Part shown: one piece after another, positions 9,172-16,381 of the stretch
How positions within the stretch are numbered: position 1 is the first letter of the stretch
Layout of the letters: each line of letters begins with the position of its first letter
NCBI GenBank assembly: GCA_013151345.1
Contig: JAADIM010000085.1
Location: 1-33,285 of the forward strand
Reading direction: 5' to 3'
Source of the DNA: Gammaproteobacteria bacterium
Lineage (GTDB): Bacteria; Pseudomonadota; Gammaproteobacteria; SG8-11
DNA length: 33,285 nucleotides
Notes under the pieces: model-generated
Databases searched by the model: none
What the model was told of the DNA's origin: nothing
What the model saw: the letters and a program-made list of their open reading frames with translations, nothing else
Position numbers and translations under genes: made by a program

Positions 9172-9657
9172 ATGGTAATTCTGGAAACGACGCATGGCGA
9201 AATCACAGTAAAAACAAATGCTGACAAAGCGCCGATTTCAGTTAAGAATTTCCTCAAATACGTCGATGATGGTTATTTTGATGGCACCATTTTTCATCGC
9301 GTCATTCCTGGTTTCATGGTGCAGGGTGGTGGATTTACTGCTGAAATGGAAAATAAACCAAACTCAGCGTCGATCAAAAATGAAGCCGACAATGGGCTGA
9401 AGAACAATCGTGGCACGCTGTCCATGGCGCGTACCTCCGACGTTGACAGCGCAACATCGCAGTTTTTCATTAATCTCTCTGATAATGAATTCCTCAACCA
9501 TGGGGATCGCGATTTTGGTTATGCCGTATTCGCAGAAGTGACTGATGGAATGGATATTGTCGATAAAATTGCAGCTGTCCCTACCGGCAGCAATGCGGGC
9601 CACCAGGATGTCCCTGTTGACCCCGTTCTTATTATTTCTGCTAAAAGAAAGACTTAA
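9172..9657 (+). CDS. ppiB: Peptidyl-prolyl cis-trans isomerase B (cyclophilin)
   Basis: This 161-residue single-domain cyclophilin has no signal peptide, so it is cytoplasmic and speeds proline isomerisation in protein folding. Family motifs are [13 protein letters not shown] (with the catalytic Arg), [20 protein letters not shown] and the [19 protein letters not shown] region. The length matches PpiB. GGGGAGA lies 6 nt upstream of the ATG. It converges on soxB, with 36 bp between the stop codons. Confidence 0.97.
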   Translation: MVILETTHGEITVKTNADKAPISVKNFLKYVDDGYFDGTIFHRVIPGFMVQGGGFTAEMENKPNSASIKNEADNGLKNNRGTLSMARTSDVDSATSQFFINLSDNEFLNHGDRDFGYAVFAEVTDGMDIVDKIAAVPTGSNAGHQDVPVDPVLIISAKRKT

Positions 9658-9693
9658 GTTAGGGTCCTATTAGTTAGTCATTAGTAGTAGCCC

Positions 9694-11457
9694 CTAGGCC
9701 AAATAGTCTTCTACGCCCGGATTGCCTTCTACATTTTTCAATTTTGGTGTATTTACTTTTTTGACAGAAATAGTCTTTTTAAGTCTCAAATAATCAGCCA
9801 CGACATCCCATATAGGTCTCCCCGTTGATACGTCGTTTACTGAGGCCCAGCCGGCAACCTTGTATTTTTTATTGGCACTTATCGTCTTGCCATTATCCAG
9901 TGTCATGCCAGTTATTCGTTTACCTATACTTTCAGTAGGATCGCACACATAATTCATCCCGCCTATACGCACCATATCGCCGCCCTGTTGCCGATAGGGA
10001 TCCTTGTTAAACAAATTATCCGCCACGTCTTCAAGTACATCCTTTATCACTTTACCTGTCATTTCACGTTTGTTAGTTTCAGGATAGGTAATGGCAGTTT
10101 GATCCATCACATGCTCCATCGTAATAGATTCCCCTGGTAATACTGTCGTTCCCCATCGAAATCCTGGTGAAAATGAAATCTCAGTGTCATTTTCTTCTCG
10201 TAACGCATCACATATCAACTGATCAAAAGTACCGTTAAAATTTCCGCGTCGATAAAGAAGATCGTCCGTTACTGCAAGCTTTTCAGTTAATTTATCAATA
10301 AATGGCGCCCGTACTTTTTTGATATACGCCGCCATCTCCTTATCAGGATTAATTAAATTAGAAAATATTGGCAATAACTTGTATCTGTAATCAACAACAC
10401 GATTACCTTTGACTTTAAAATCTAATACAGCAAGAAACTTACCATTAGACCCGGCATTAGTAACCAGGGTTTTTCCACCTGAATTCCTGATAACCATAGG
10501 TTTTGGCACACCATCATGTGTGTGTCCGCCCATTATTGCATCTATGCCGGTTACTTTAGATGCCATTTTAATATCTACATCCATACCGTTATGAGAGAGC
10601 AGCACTACTACGGATGGTTTTTCGTTTTCGCGTATTTCATTAACTAGTGTTTGCAACTCAGCATCATTGATACCAAACGTCCAATTGGGAATAAATCGTT
10701 TTGGATTTGCGATAGGCGTATAAGGAAAACTCTGGCCAATAATTGCCATTTTTACGCCACCGACATTTTTTATAGTATAAGGTTTAAATGCATGACCGCT
10801 GTCTTCATCAAAAACAGGAACGCCTTCAAAAATTGCCTCATCTTTAACTTTAATATTTTGCGCAAGAAACTCACCTTTAAATTTTTTTATGTTTTCTAAT
10901 ATAACGTTGTCTTGGTAAGTGAATTCCCAATGACCTGTCATGCAATCTACACCCAAAAGGTTAGTCGCGCCGACCATATCATTTCCGTTGGTCCAATATG
11001 CTGTGCCTGACCCTTGCCAGGTATCTCCACCATCAAGCAAAATAGTGTTTTGACTTCCTTGTTCATTTCGAAGTCGTTTGATCAGCGTTGCCAAATGAGC
11101 AAAACCGCCCACTTTGCCATATTCTTTTGCCGTCGCTACAAACTCCAGATAGGTGAATCCGTGTGCTGCCATGGTGGAAGATGGAATTTTAAAATGCTTA
11201 AGCAAATGCTTTCCAACCAGATGTGGAGGCACCCCGAACGCATCATTCAAGCCGATATTAACGTTCGGCTCACGAAAATAAACCGGCAATAATTGCGCGT
11301 GGCAATCTGTAAAATGCAATACGCGTGCGTTACCAAATTTCGGAATATCGTAGACGTTTTTGGGGGCACGATTTGCTGCAAACACAGATTGCGGGATAAT
11401 ATTAGCGGCACCTGCCATCGCTAGTAATTGAACAAACTGTCTTCGAGAAATTGTCAT
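9694..11457 (-). CDS. soxB: Thiosulfohydrolase SoxB, Tat-exported
   Basis: SoxB hydrolyses the terminal sulfone of SoxYZ-bound S-sulfonate to sulfate in periplasmic thiosulfate oxidation. The 587-residue protein starts with a twin-arginine signal (TISRRQFVQLLAMAG). Dimanganese-site motifs of the calcineurin-like domain are LHFTDCHAQLLP (Asp51, His53), LLDGGDTWQGSG (Asp145), GHWEFTY (His176), LLSHNGMDVD and MGGHTHDG (about 310-316). The C-terminal 5'-nucleotidase-like domain begins near residue 390. The ATG at 11457 is preferred over a GTG at 11472 because GGGGA precedes it at a normal distance. No other sox gene is in the window, so soxB is detached from any sox cluster. Confidence 0.97.
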   Translation of the reverse strand: MTISRRQFVQLLAMAGAANIIPQSVFAANRAPKNVYDIPKFGNARVLHFTDCHAQLLPVYFREPNVNIGLNDAFGVPPHLVGKHLLKHFKIPSSTMAAHGFTYLEFVATAKEYGKVGGFAHLATLIKRLRNEQGSQNTILLDGGDTWQGSGTAYWTNGNDMVGATNLLGVDCMTGHWEFTYQDNVILENIKKFKGEFLAQNIKVKDEAIFEGVPVFDEDSGHAFKPYTIKNVGGVKMAIIGQSFPYTPIANPKRFIPNWTFGINDAELQTLVNEIRENEKPSVVVLLSHNGMDVDIKMASKVTGIDAIMGGHTHDGVPKPMVIRNSGGKTLVTNAGSNGKFLAVLDFKVKGNRVVDYRYKLLPIFSNLINPDKEMAAYIKKVRAPFIDKLTEKLAVTDDLLYRRGNFNGTFDQLICDALREENDTEISFSPGFRWGTTVLPGESITMEHVMDQTAITYPETNKREMTGKVIKDVLEDVADNLFNKDPYRQQGGDMVRIGGMNYVCDPTESIGKRITGMTLDNGKTISANKKYKVAGWASVNDVSTGRPIWDVVADYLRLKKTISVKKVNTPKLKNVEGNPGVEDYLA

Positions 11458-11656
11458 TTTTTTCGTCCCCACACTGATTGAAACATAAATTGGAATTGTT
11501 CGTTATATAACCGCTTTATGCAAGCGATACAGCAGGCTATATAAACTTTAAATTATAAAATTAACGACAATTATAAAAAGTATTGGAAAAATAACTAATA
11601 AAAGAAGTTTTTGCGGTCATCAACAAAAACGTTGGTAACCTTTGATCAATCATCCA

Positions 11657-12484
11657 TCACTTATTCCAGGAAGCAAAGGTACATAACTCAATATTGGGCA
11701 CGCCGTTACCGTTTGGTGCGCCAAAAGCAAGACAAAACCGCGCAGATAAAAATGTTTTGTCTGGGCCCAGAATTACCGTCACATCCCCTGTCTTGGTATT
11801 ATCATCCGGGTTCATCCAAGTGCCAGTGTAAATGCCGTTTACTAGATTGGAAGGACTCAGATTACCATCAAAACTTCCCCCGGTAACAGAAGTCGCGCTG
11901 TCTGTTCCAGAAAACACCAATGTATCAATATCAATCGTTACTTGAGAATTAAAATTATTGACAACGATCATTGGTGCATTTTTTACATTGACACTAAATC
12001 CTGACCAGCTACCCGCTACATCATTATTGATAAAAACGAGATTCCCATAAAAATCGATTAGTGTATCTACATCCGGGGCACCCTTTTGCATAACACCAAA
12101 TCTAAACTTATCATCCAAAAAGGTGTAATGAGATGACGCTGTATCAACATATAACCCGCCGACTGTATTTGTTGTGTCACTCAAGTCGTATGGAAATATA
12201 CTCTTAGTATTGGCTGCTACTGTACCCACCAGGTTCTGGTCAACCATCGTCATCAACCCCGAATCTTGCCTGGATACCGAGGTAATTTTGCCGTCGAGTA
12301 TTGAAAAACTGATTATGCCACTGGCGCCATTATCATTAACATCTTGCTCTACACCAAACCATGTTCCATTTATTATATTGACACTCACACTGTCATCATC
12401 ATGCAGACATCCAGAGATAACAAAGGTAAAAATAATAGCAACAAACAGATTAGACAACTTTGCTTTTTTCATTTCATATACCAT
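11657..12484 (-). CDS. Hypothetical lipoprotein
   Basis: This 275-residue protein has a lipoprotein signal (Lys-rich start, hydrophobic core, lipobox VISGC). The mature part is rich in Asn, Thr, Val and Asp, with repeated short beta-strand patterns such as GTWFG, GSWSG and GTWMN, which suggests a beta-sandwich or barrel-like fold. Two Cys near the C-terminus (FCLAFG, LCTFASW) may pair. The family is not recognised. The second residue after the lipobox Cys is His, followed by DDD. Acidic residues there can influence inner- versus outer-membrane sorting. The start may instead be the ATG at 12472 (MKKAK). Neither start has a strong ribosome-binding site. Confidence 0.7.
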   Translation of the reverse strand: MVYEMKKAKLSNLFVAIIFTFVISGCLHDDDSVSVNIINGTWFGVEQDVNDNGASGIISFSILDGKITSVSRQDSGLMTMVDQNLVGTVAANTKSIFPYDLSDTTNTVGGLYVDTASSHYTFLDDKFRFGVMQKGAPDVDTLIDFYGNLVFINNDVAGSWSGFSVNVKNAPMIVVNNFNSQVTIDIDTLVFSGTDSATSVTGGSFDGNLSPSNLVNGIYTGTWMNPDDNTKTGDVTVILGPDKTFLSARFCLAFGAPNGNGVPNIELCTFASWNK

Positions 12485-12660
12485 AGTAAATAATTATTAA
12501 CACTCAAAAAAACTTTAAGTTAATTCATGTTTGACTTATTCATTAAAGGATATTTATATGAGCCCAACATCGGAAACCTAGCAATTGTTCCCGGCACTTC
12601 AGTGATTACAATTGTATCATTGGTTCACAATATCTACCCATTCAGACTTACTCAGAGCCC

Positions 12661-13218
12661 CTAGAATAACTCTATTTCGCTGTCCGATTTTGTTTTTTGT
12701 GAATCAGAATTAAGCGTTTTCAGAACTTCTTCGACACTTTTGCCTTTTAATACTTCCTCAAATACATTCCTGTCTTCAGCAATAGTAAATTTAGATTTTA
12801 TATTTTTTTGCAAATCATGCCATTGATTTGGATTATATATACGATCCGGATCTGACACTAAGCTGCTTAATCCCGACAAGCCGGTGGATACGTGACCTAA
12901 ACGCTGCGTCAATTTATCATAAAATTGGAAAGCAATAATTGCCGCATGCATTTGTTCTCTTATCGCACTACAACGTTTCATCACTTTATCTTTCACTGCT
13001 TCGTCACTAATGTGAGAAATGTCGTCTGAGATTGCGCTGGTATTTTCAACCATATTGGTAAAAGAATCTGTTAACGTGTTAACAGACTCGTCACCATCAC
13101 GTAATCCTTGTTGTATATAGGAAACTGCGAAATGCAGCATCAGTACCGTTTCTTTCACCTGACTCCAGTCCAGATCAGGACGCACTGACTCAGTTGTTTG
13201 AGCTGTTAGTTTTGTCAT
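12661..13218 (-). CDS. CheZ-like helical protein, possible response-regulator phosphatase
   Basis: This 185-residue, mostly helical cytoplasmic protein has no signal peptide. The segment AAIIAFQFYDKLTQRLGHV places Asp101 and Gln105 at the D-x-x-x-Q spacing of the catalytic pair of CheZ (Asp143/Gln147 in E. coli), within a long amphipathic helix. The C-terminus is a flexible charged stretch ending in SEIELF, similar in character to the acidic, Phe-ending CheY-binding tail of CheZ. The family assignment is inference from these two features. The gene is alone, with no che or flagellar genes in the window. Its Shine-Dalgarno GGAG lies inside a small TGTGG/CCACA inverted repeat at 13224-13236. Confidence 0.65.
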   Translation of the reverse strand: MTKLTAQTTESVRPDLDWSQVKETVLMLHFAVSYIQQGLRDGDESVNTLTDSFTNMVENTSAISDDISHISDEAVKDKVMKRCSAIREQMHAAIIAFQFYDKLTQRLGHVSTGLSGLSSLVSDPDRIYNPNQWHDLQKNIKSKFTIAEDRNVFEEVLKGKSVEEVLKTLNSDSQKTKSDSEIELF

Positions 13219-13655
13219 TATAATGTGGTCTCCACAAACGCCGTAATATTAGCCAAAATAATAAATCTCCGGGTTTCTGGTACTATATAGCGGATTATAA
13301 TTATAAAACTTGAATCCAGACAATAAGTTAAATTAGCATTTTTTCAAGACTTCTGTTAGAAATCTTTACCGAAAGAATGCGATACCGGATTCGCCCATAT
13401 ACACAGCAATAGTGTGTTTTTATGTTTTTCCAATCGATTTATACACCGTTTATACAGCGACGAGCAAGAAATAGCCCCCAGATTATCAAATAAATGCCGA
13501 TTTGCTATTACTGGGGACAAGTCAATGAAAAACCCGTCAAAAAATTATGTTGGAGAACATAAAGTAATTGTCACTTTCATTCATTCAGAATTCAGGTGAA
13601 CCTCACTTGCGTTACTAATTACGGTTTATTTATAACATTTTCATACATACGAACC
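13219..13655. other. Spacer upstream of the CheZ-like gene
   Basis: About 440 bp of AT-rich sequence with no supported gene. A 61-codon open frame at 13414-13599 lacks a ribosome-binding site and any recognisable sequence. The right end is bounded by the foldback element. Confidence 0.4.
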
Positions 13656-13660
13656 ATGAA

Positions 13661-13838
13661 CCTAAATAAATCAGTTGGATCTACTGCGGGTACCTAATGC
13701 ACTGAATCTAACGCGTTTTTCCAGTTTTTAAGACTCACTCGTAGAATGACTACGCGATCGCCTTAAAAAATGGAAAAACACGCACGCTATCTTCAGCACC
13801 TTAGGCACCCTCGCTACAATCCAACTGATTAATTTAGG
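13661..13838. mobile_element. 178-bp foldback (MITE-like) element
   Basis: The element is an imperfect palindrome along nearly its whole length. The terminal inverted repeats, CCTAAATAAATCAGTTGGAT and its partner at 13819-13838, match at 19 of 20 positions. Inner arms include a 17/18 match (GTTTTTCCA-N-TTTTTAAG type) and a central CGTAG/CTACG hairpin. It is flanked by the 5-bp direct repeat ATGAA (13656-13660 and 13839-13843), as expected for a transposition target duplication. It has no coding capacity, so it would depend on a transposase elsewhere. The transposon family is not identified. Confidence 0.6.
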
Positions 13839-13921
13839 ATGAACTTTCATTTTTAAAAAATACGCCTAAAATATTATAAAGCAGCAATTATTGGCATCTT
13901 CCAAAAATATTCAGAGGACAC

Positions 13922-14233
13922 ATGGCTATTTTAAAACGGTTTGTAATCACACGAATCCTGGCCCGAATCCTGATCTTTAGTTTTTTAATCACTGGCGCTA
14001 CGACAAACAGCTCGGCTGATATATTTTCAATACCCAATCCTGCAAATTCAGTTGAAGGGGTAATACGTCCAAGTCGTGGAATGACAATGAATGAAGTACT
14101 AGGTGAATTTGGAGCACCACTTGAAAAGAAGAAGCCCGTGGGAAAACCACCTATTACAAGATGGATATACAATGATTTTACAGTCAACTTTGAAGGAAAA
14201 TGGGTAATTCATTCTTCCGCAATACGAAAATAA
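13922..14233 (+). CDS. Small exported protein, BamE/SmpA-like
   Basis: This 103-residue protein has an N-terminal signal sequence or anchor (about residues 10-32) and a compact domain with the pattern RGMTMNEVLGEFGAP, then GKPPITRWIYNDFTVNFEGKWVIHS. This layout recurs in conserved gammaproteobacterial periplasmic proteins and resembles the BamE/SmpA fold (helix with a GxP turn, then beta strands). There is no lipobox Cys, so it is probably periplasmic or anchored. The start is supported by AGAGGA just upstream. It begins 79 bp after the right target duplication of the foldback element. It converges on rsmJ. Confidence 0.75.
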   Translation: MAILKRFVITRILARILIFSFLITGATTNSSADIFSIPNPANSVEGVIRPSRGMTMNEVLGEFGAPLEKKKPVGKPPITRWIYNDFTVNFEGKWVIHSSAIRK

Positions 14234-14341
14234 CTGAATTATCGATTCTACTCTTTTATTTTTACATACCTTTTTTTATGGAAGAGTTTTATAAAGAATT
14301 TTTACTTACCAGGAGATATAAACAGAGCCAAAAAGACTTAA

Positions 14342-15133
14342 TCAGAGCTTCCTTAACGTAAAATAAACATCAAATCTGTGTTTTTTTGATTTCATTTCTA
14401 CCGAAGGCTTCGTGTCATTTAACCAATTTGCATATAGAGGACGTTTTACTACAACTCTATTTTTTGCTTTTACCAATGCCGTAGGAAGCAATTTATCGGC
14501 ATCAGAATCATTTCCAACAATATCTCTGAATACCCGCATTTCTTTTTTCACCAATGCAGAATTATTTTTTTCTGGAAACATCGGATCGAGGAAAATAACA
14601 TCGGGTATATTAATTTCATTTAAGCCCTGCATAAAATCAATCGCGTCTGTGTGTATCAGACTAATATTATTGGATACAAGTTTACCGATCTCTGGATGTC
14701 TTTCAGCTCGTTTTATACCGTCTTCCAATAACGCAGCAATGACAGGCGACCTCTCTATCAACGTGACCTGGCTACCCAAGCTCGCAAATACAAAAGCATC
14801 TTGCGCAAATCCCGCAGTCGCATCAAGAATGCTTGGCGTATTACCTTTTTTAAAACCCACTGCTTTTGCGATAAGTTGATTTTTTCCACCACCGTATTTG
14901 CGACGATACTGCATTTTGCCCGCAGTAAAATCGACAAACACCGGGCCTTGTGAAGAAAAACAACTGCGTAATTCCAATCGTTCAGGCGAAAGATAAAACG
15001 AATACTTCGTGCCAGGCGATACGGTATTATTACAGCGCAGTCCCCAACGAATTGCTAACTGAAGCGCGCTGTCTCGCAGGCCTTGCTCGTAGGCTATCAA
15101 CGGTAATGCACTGGGGCTATAGACGCTGGTCAT
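14342..15133 (-). CDS. rsmJ: 16S rRNA (guanine-1516-N2)-methyltransferase
   Basis: RsmJ (formerly YhiQ) methylates G1516 of 16S rRNA using S-adenosylmethionine. The 263-residue length is close to the E. coli enzyme. Family motifs are the SAM-binding DATAGFAQDAFVFASLG, ERSPVIAALLEDGI, and the catalytic-region DPMFPEKNNSALVKKEMR. The upstream FTAGKMQYRRKYGGGKNQL block is diagnostic of this family. The start ATG is preceded by AGGAG about 9 nt away. The family is essentially confined to Gammaproteobacteria, which helps place the organism. Confidence 0.96.
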   Translation of the reverse strand: MTSVYSPSALPLIAYEQGLRDSALQLAIRWGLRCNNTVSPGTKYSFYLSPERLELRSCFSSQGPVFVDFTAGKMQYRRKYGGGKNQLIAKAVGFKKGNTPSILDATAGFAQDAFVFASLGSQVTLIERSPVIAALLEDGIKRAERHPEIGKLVSNNISLIHTDAIDFMQGLNEINIPDVIFLDPMFPEKNNSALVKKEMRVFRDIVGNDSDADKLLPTALVKAKNRVVVKRPLYANWLNDTKPSVEMKSKKHRFDVYFTLRKL

Positions 15134-15236
15134 AAAAGATACTCCTAAATACTAATATACTGATTATTATGAAGACCAAAACACTTCATATTACTTTTTG
15201 TCATATGTATATTAATATTTATTCTTTTACAACATA

Positions 15237-15325
15237 AGGGCTGGTTACTACTATTAGCTCTGCCACACCCATTCCACCCCTCGTGGCACTTTTAGGCTAC
15301 TTAGCAATGCCAAGTAGCCTTTTTT
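15237..15325 (+). ncRNA. Candidate small RNA 1 of a tandem pair
   Basis: No gene fits this stretch, yet it ends in a strong plus-strand terminator (15294-15325). It is preceded by a 15-bp box, TTCTTTTACAACATA (15222-15236), that is repeated 138 bp downstream in front of candidate 2. Inside are a GCCAC/GTGGC stem with a C-rich loop (CACCCATTCCACCCC) and the terminator hairpin. The 5' end is inferred to lie just after the shared box. The C-rich loop is the sort of segment that can pair with Shine-Dalgarno sequences. Candidate only; expression is not shown. Confidence 0.45.
15294..15325 (+). terminator. Intrinsic terminator 1 (small RNA 1)
   Basis: Perfect 9-bp stem AGGCTACTT/AAGTAGCCT, 9-nt loop, then six T. 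There is no T run on the minus strand and no plus-strand gene within 1 kb upstream for it to serve. Confidence 0.85.
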
Positions 15326-15359
15326 ATATTCTTTTTTATTCTATGCATATGCCAACCCG

Positions 15360-15384
15360 TTCTTTTACAACATATAATATGGCC
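15360..15384 (+). promoter_or_regulatory. Shared promoter-proximal box of small RNA 2
   Basis: TTCTTTTACAACATA (15360-15374) is identical to 15222-15236, and TATG-C/T-ATAT 18 bp further upstream is also conserved at the same offset in both copies. Here a consensus -10 hexamer TATAAT (15373-15378) overlaps the box end. The -35 region is weak, which suggests an activator. Confidence 0.5.
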
Positions 15385-15469
15385 ACTGTAGTTAATCCGA
15401 CTATTTTATTTACCCCCACTAGTGGTAATACAGGCCGTAAATCTCTTCACATTTACGGCCATTTTTTTT
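15385..15469 (+). ncRNA. Candidate small RNA 2 of a tandem pair
   Basis: The predicted transcript runs from just after TATAAT to the strong terminator at 15433-15469, about 85 nt. It can form nested stems CTGTA/TACAG and TTACC/GGTAA around the C-rich segment ACCCCCACTAG. The layout (shared box, structured body, C-rich loop, terminator) parallels candidate 1. No open reading frame with a ribosome-binding site is present. Confidence 0.48.
15433..15469 (+). terminator. Intrinsic terminator 2 (small RNA 2)
   Basis: Perfect 10-bp stem GGCCGTAAAT/ATTTACGGCC, 8-nt loop, then ATTTTTTTT. This is one of the strongest terminators in the window, on the plus strand with no coding gene upstream. Confidence 0.92.
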
Positions 15470-15747
15470 GACCTTTTTTTGACCAGAGTTCTTTGCTAGG
15501 CACTATTTATCAAAAGCGTTGCCTAGAAACCCAAATCGGAGACTCTCCCAGAGCCAGAGATAGTCGCGGGAATACGTCTATACATGTACAAATCGACGCA
15601 TGTACTAAAGAACGATGCAATCTCCATTTTCATCCCTAGGAAAACGTCTGGGACTCACTCCCTGCAACCGATTAATTGTCGAATGAAGTTTTTTCTTGTC
15701 ATATAAACCAACGTCACCGTCCGCGATGACCAGATGACCAGTCAATC

Positions 15748-16251
15748 TCACTGCACATCTATTTTCAATCTCGCTTCTCCGTCTGCATCGACAACCTGTA
15801 ATCGCTTATAGTCCGCCACCGGTATCTTTATTACTGCGCAAGGGTTTGTTATTATCTGGGCGCTCATCATGCCCCGTTGCGGCTTCGCCCATTCCATATT
15901 TAATTCAACCGTTTGTTTTCGAATTATTAATGCATCACTCGCCAGACGTAAACTGTATCCAGCTGTCGGCATTTGGCCCATATGAATTATAACTATTCTT
16001 TCCCTTGAAAAATCAACGGCAGGGGGCGGTGTTCTGGCAGTAGAAAATTGATTGGACAACTTAGCAAATGCCCGTTCCAGCAACATTGAATCATCGACCC
16101 ATTCCACATACGCCGATCTTGACTGTGATCCACAATGAAAACCAGAATAAATTTGCGTCACTTTGTCTGGATCACTTTTTTTAGGGTTACTGCCACAAGC
16201 GACCAAATAGAAAGGAGAGAAGATAATAAGTAAAAATGTCAGTATTCGCAT
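15748..16251 (-). CDS. PrcB-like lipoprotein
   Basis: This 167-residue lipoprotein (lipobox LVACGS, Cys19) has a C-terminal domain with the pattern RIVIIHMGQMPTAGYSLRL, a long strand pair, then AVIKIPVADYKRLQVVD. I recognise this as the PrcB-like domain, named after the protease-complex protein of the Treponema denticola dentilisin operon. The gene lies 130 bp downstream of the surface subtilase gene on the same strand, the same kind of partnership. The ATG at 16251 gives a normal lipoprotein signal. A TTG at 16275 would add eight polar residues. A stabilising or chaperone role for the protease is inference. Confidence 0.75.
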   Translation of the reverse strand: MRILTFLLIIFSPFYLVACGSNPKKSDPDKVTQIYSGFHCGSQSRSAYVEWVDDSMLLERAFAKLSNQFSTARTPPPAVDFSRERIVIIHMGQMPTAGYSLRLASDALIIRKQTVELNMEWAKPQRGMMSAQIITNPCAVIKIPVADYKRLQVVDADGEARLKIDVQ

Positions 16252-16381
16252 GGTATTAGTATTGTCCGTCTGCAATAAACTTTAAGCATAGAACCTATTA
16301 CGCCCTTTCGAAAGACAAAAAAATCATTAAAGATGGTTATTGCAACCCTGTCCTTTTCAAAGATAGCAATGCACCCGAATG

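Noticed and set aside
13414-13599. 61-codon open frame upstream of the foldback element
   Set aside because: No ribosome-binding site and no sequence resembling a known protein.
13661-13838. Foldback element considered as an integron attC site
   Set aside because: The ends read GTTGGAT...ATCCAAC, the reverse order of the attC RYYYAAC...GTTRRRY core, and no integrase or cassette is near.
14246-14295. ACTCTT/AAGAGT inverted repeat between the BamE-like gene and rsmJ
   Set aside because: Long loop and weak stem; not a credible terminator.
15222-15470. Tandem small RNAs considered as tRNAs or CsrA-sponge RNAs
   Set aside because: No tRNA T-loop (GGTTCGA) or cloverleaf, and no GGA motifs in loops.
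15510-15534. CTAGGCA/TGCCTAG inverted repeat
   Set aside because: Only 7 bp with a 17-nt loop and no T run; not convincing as a terminator for the PrcB-like operon.
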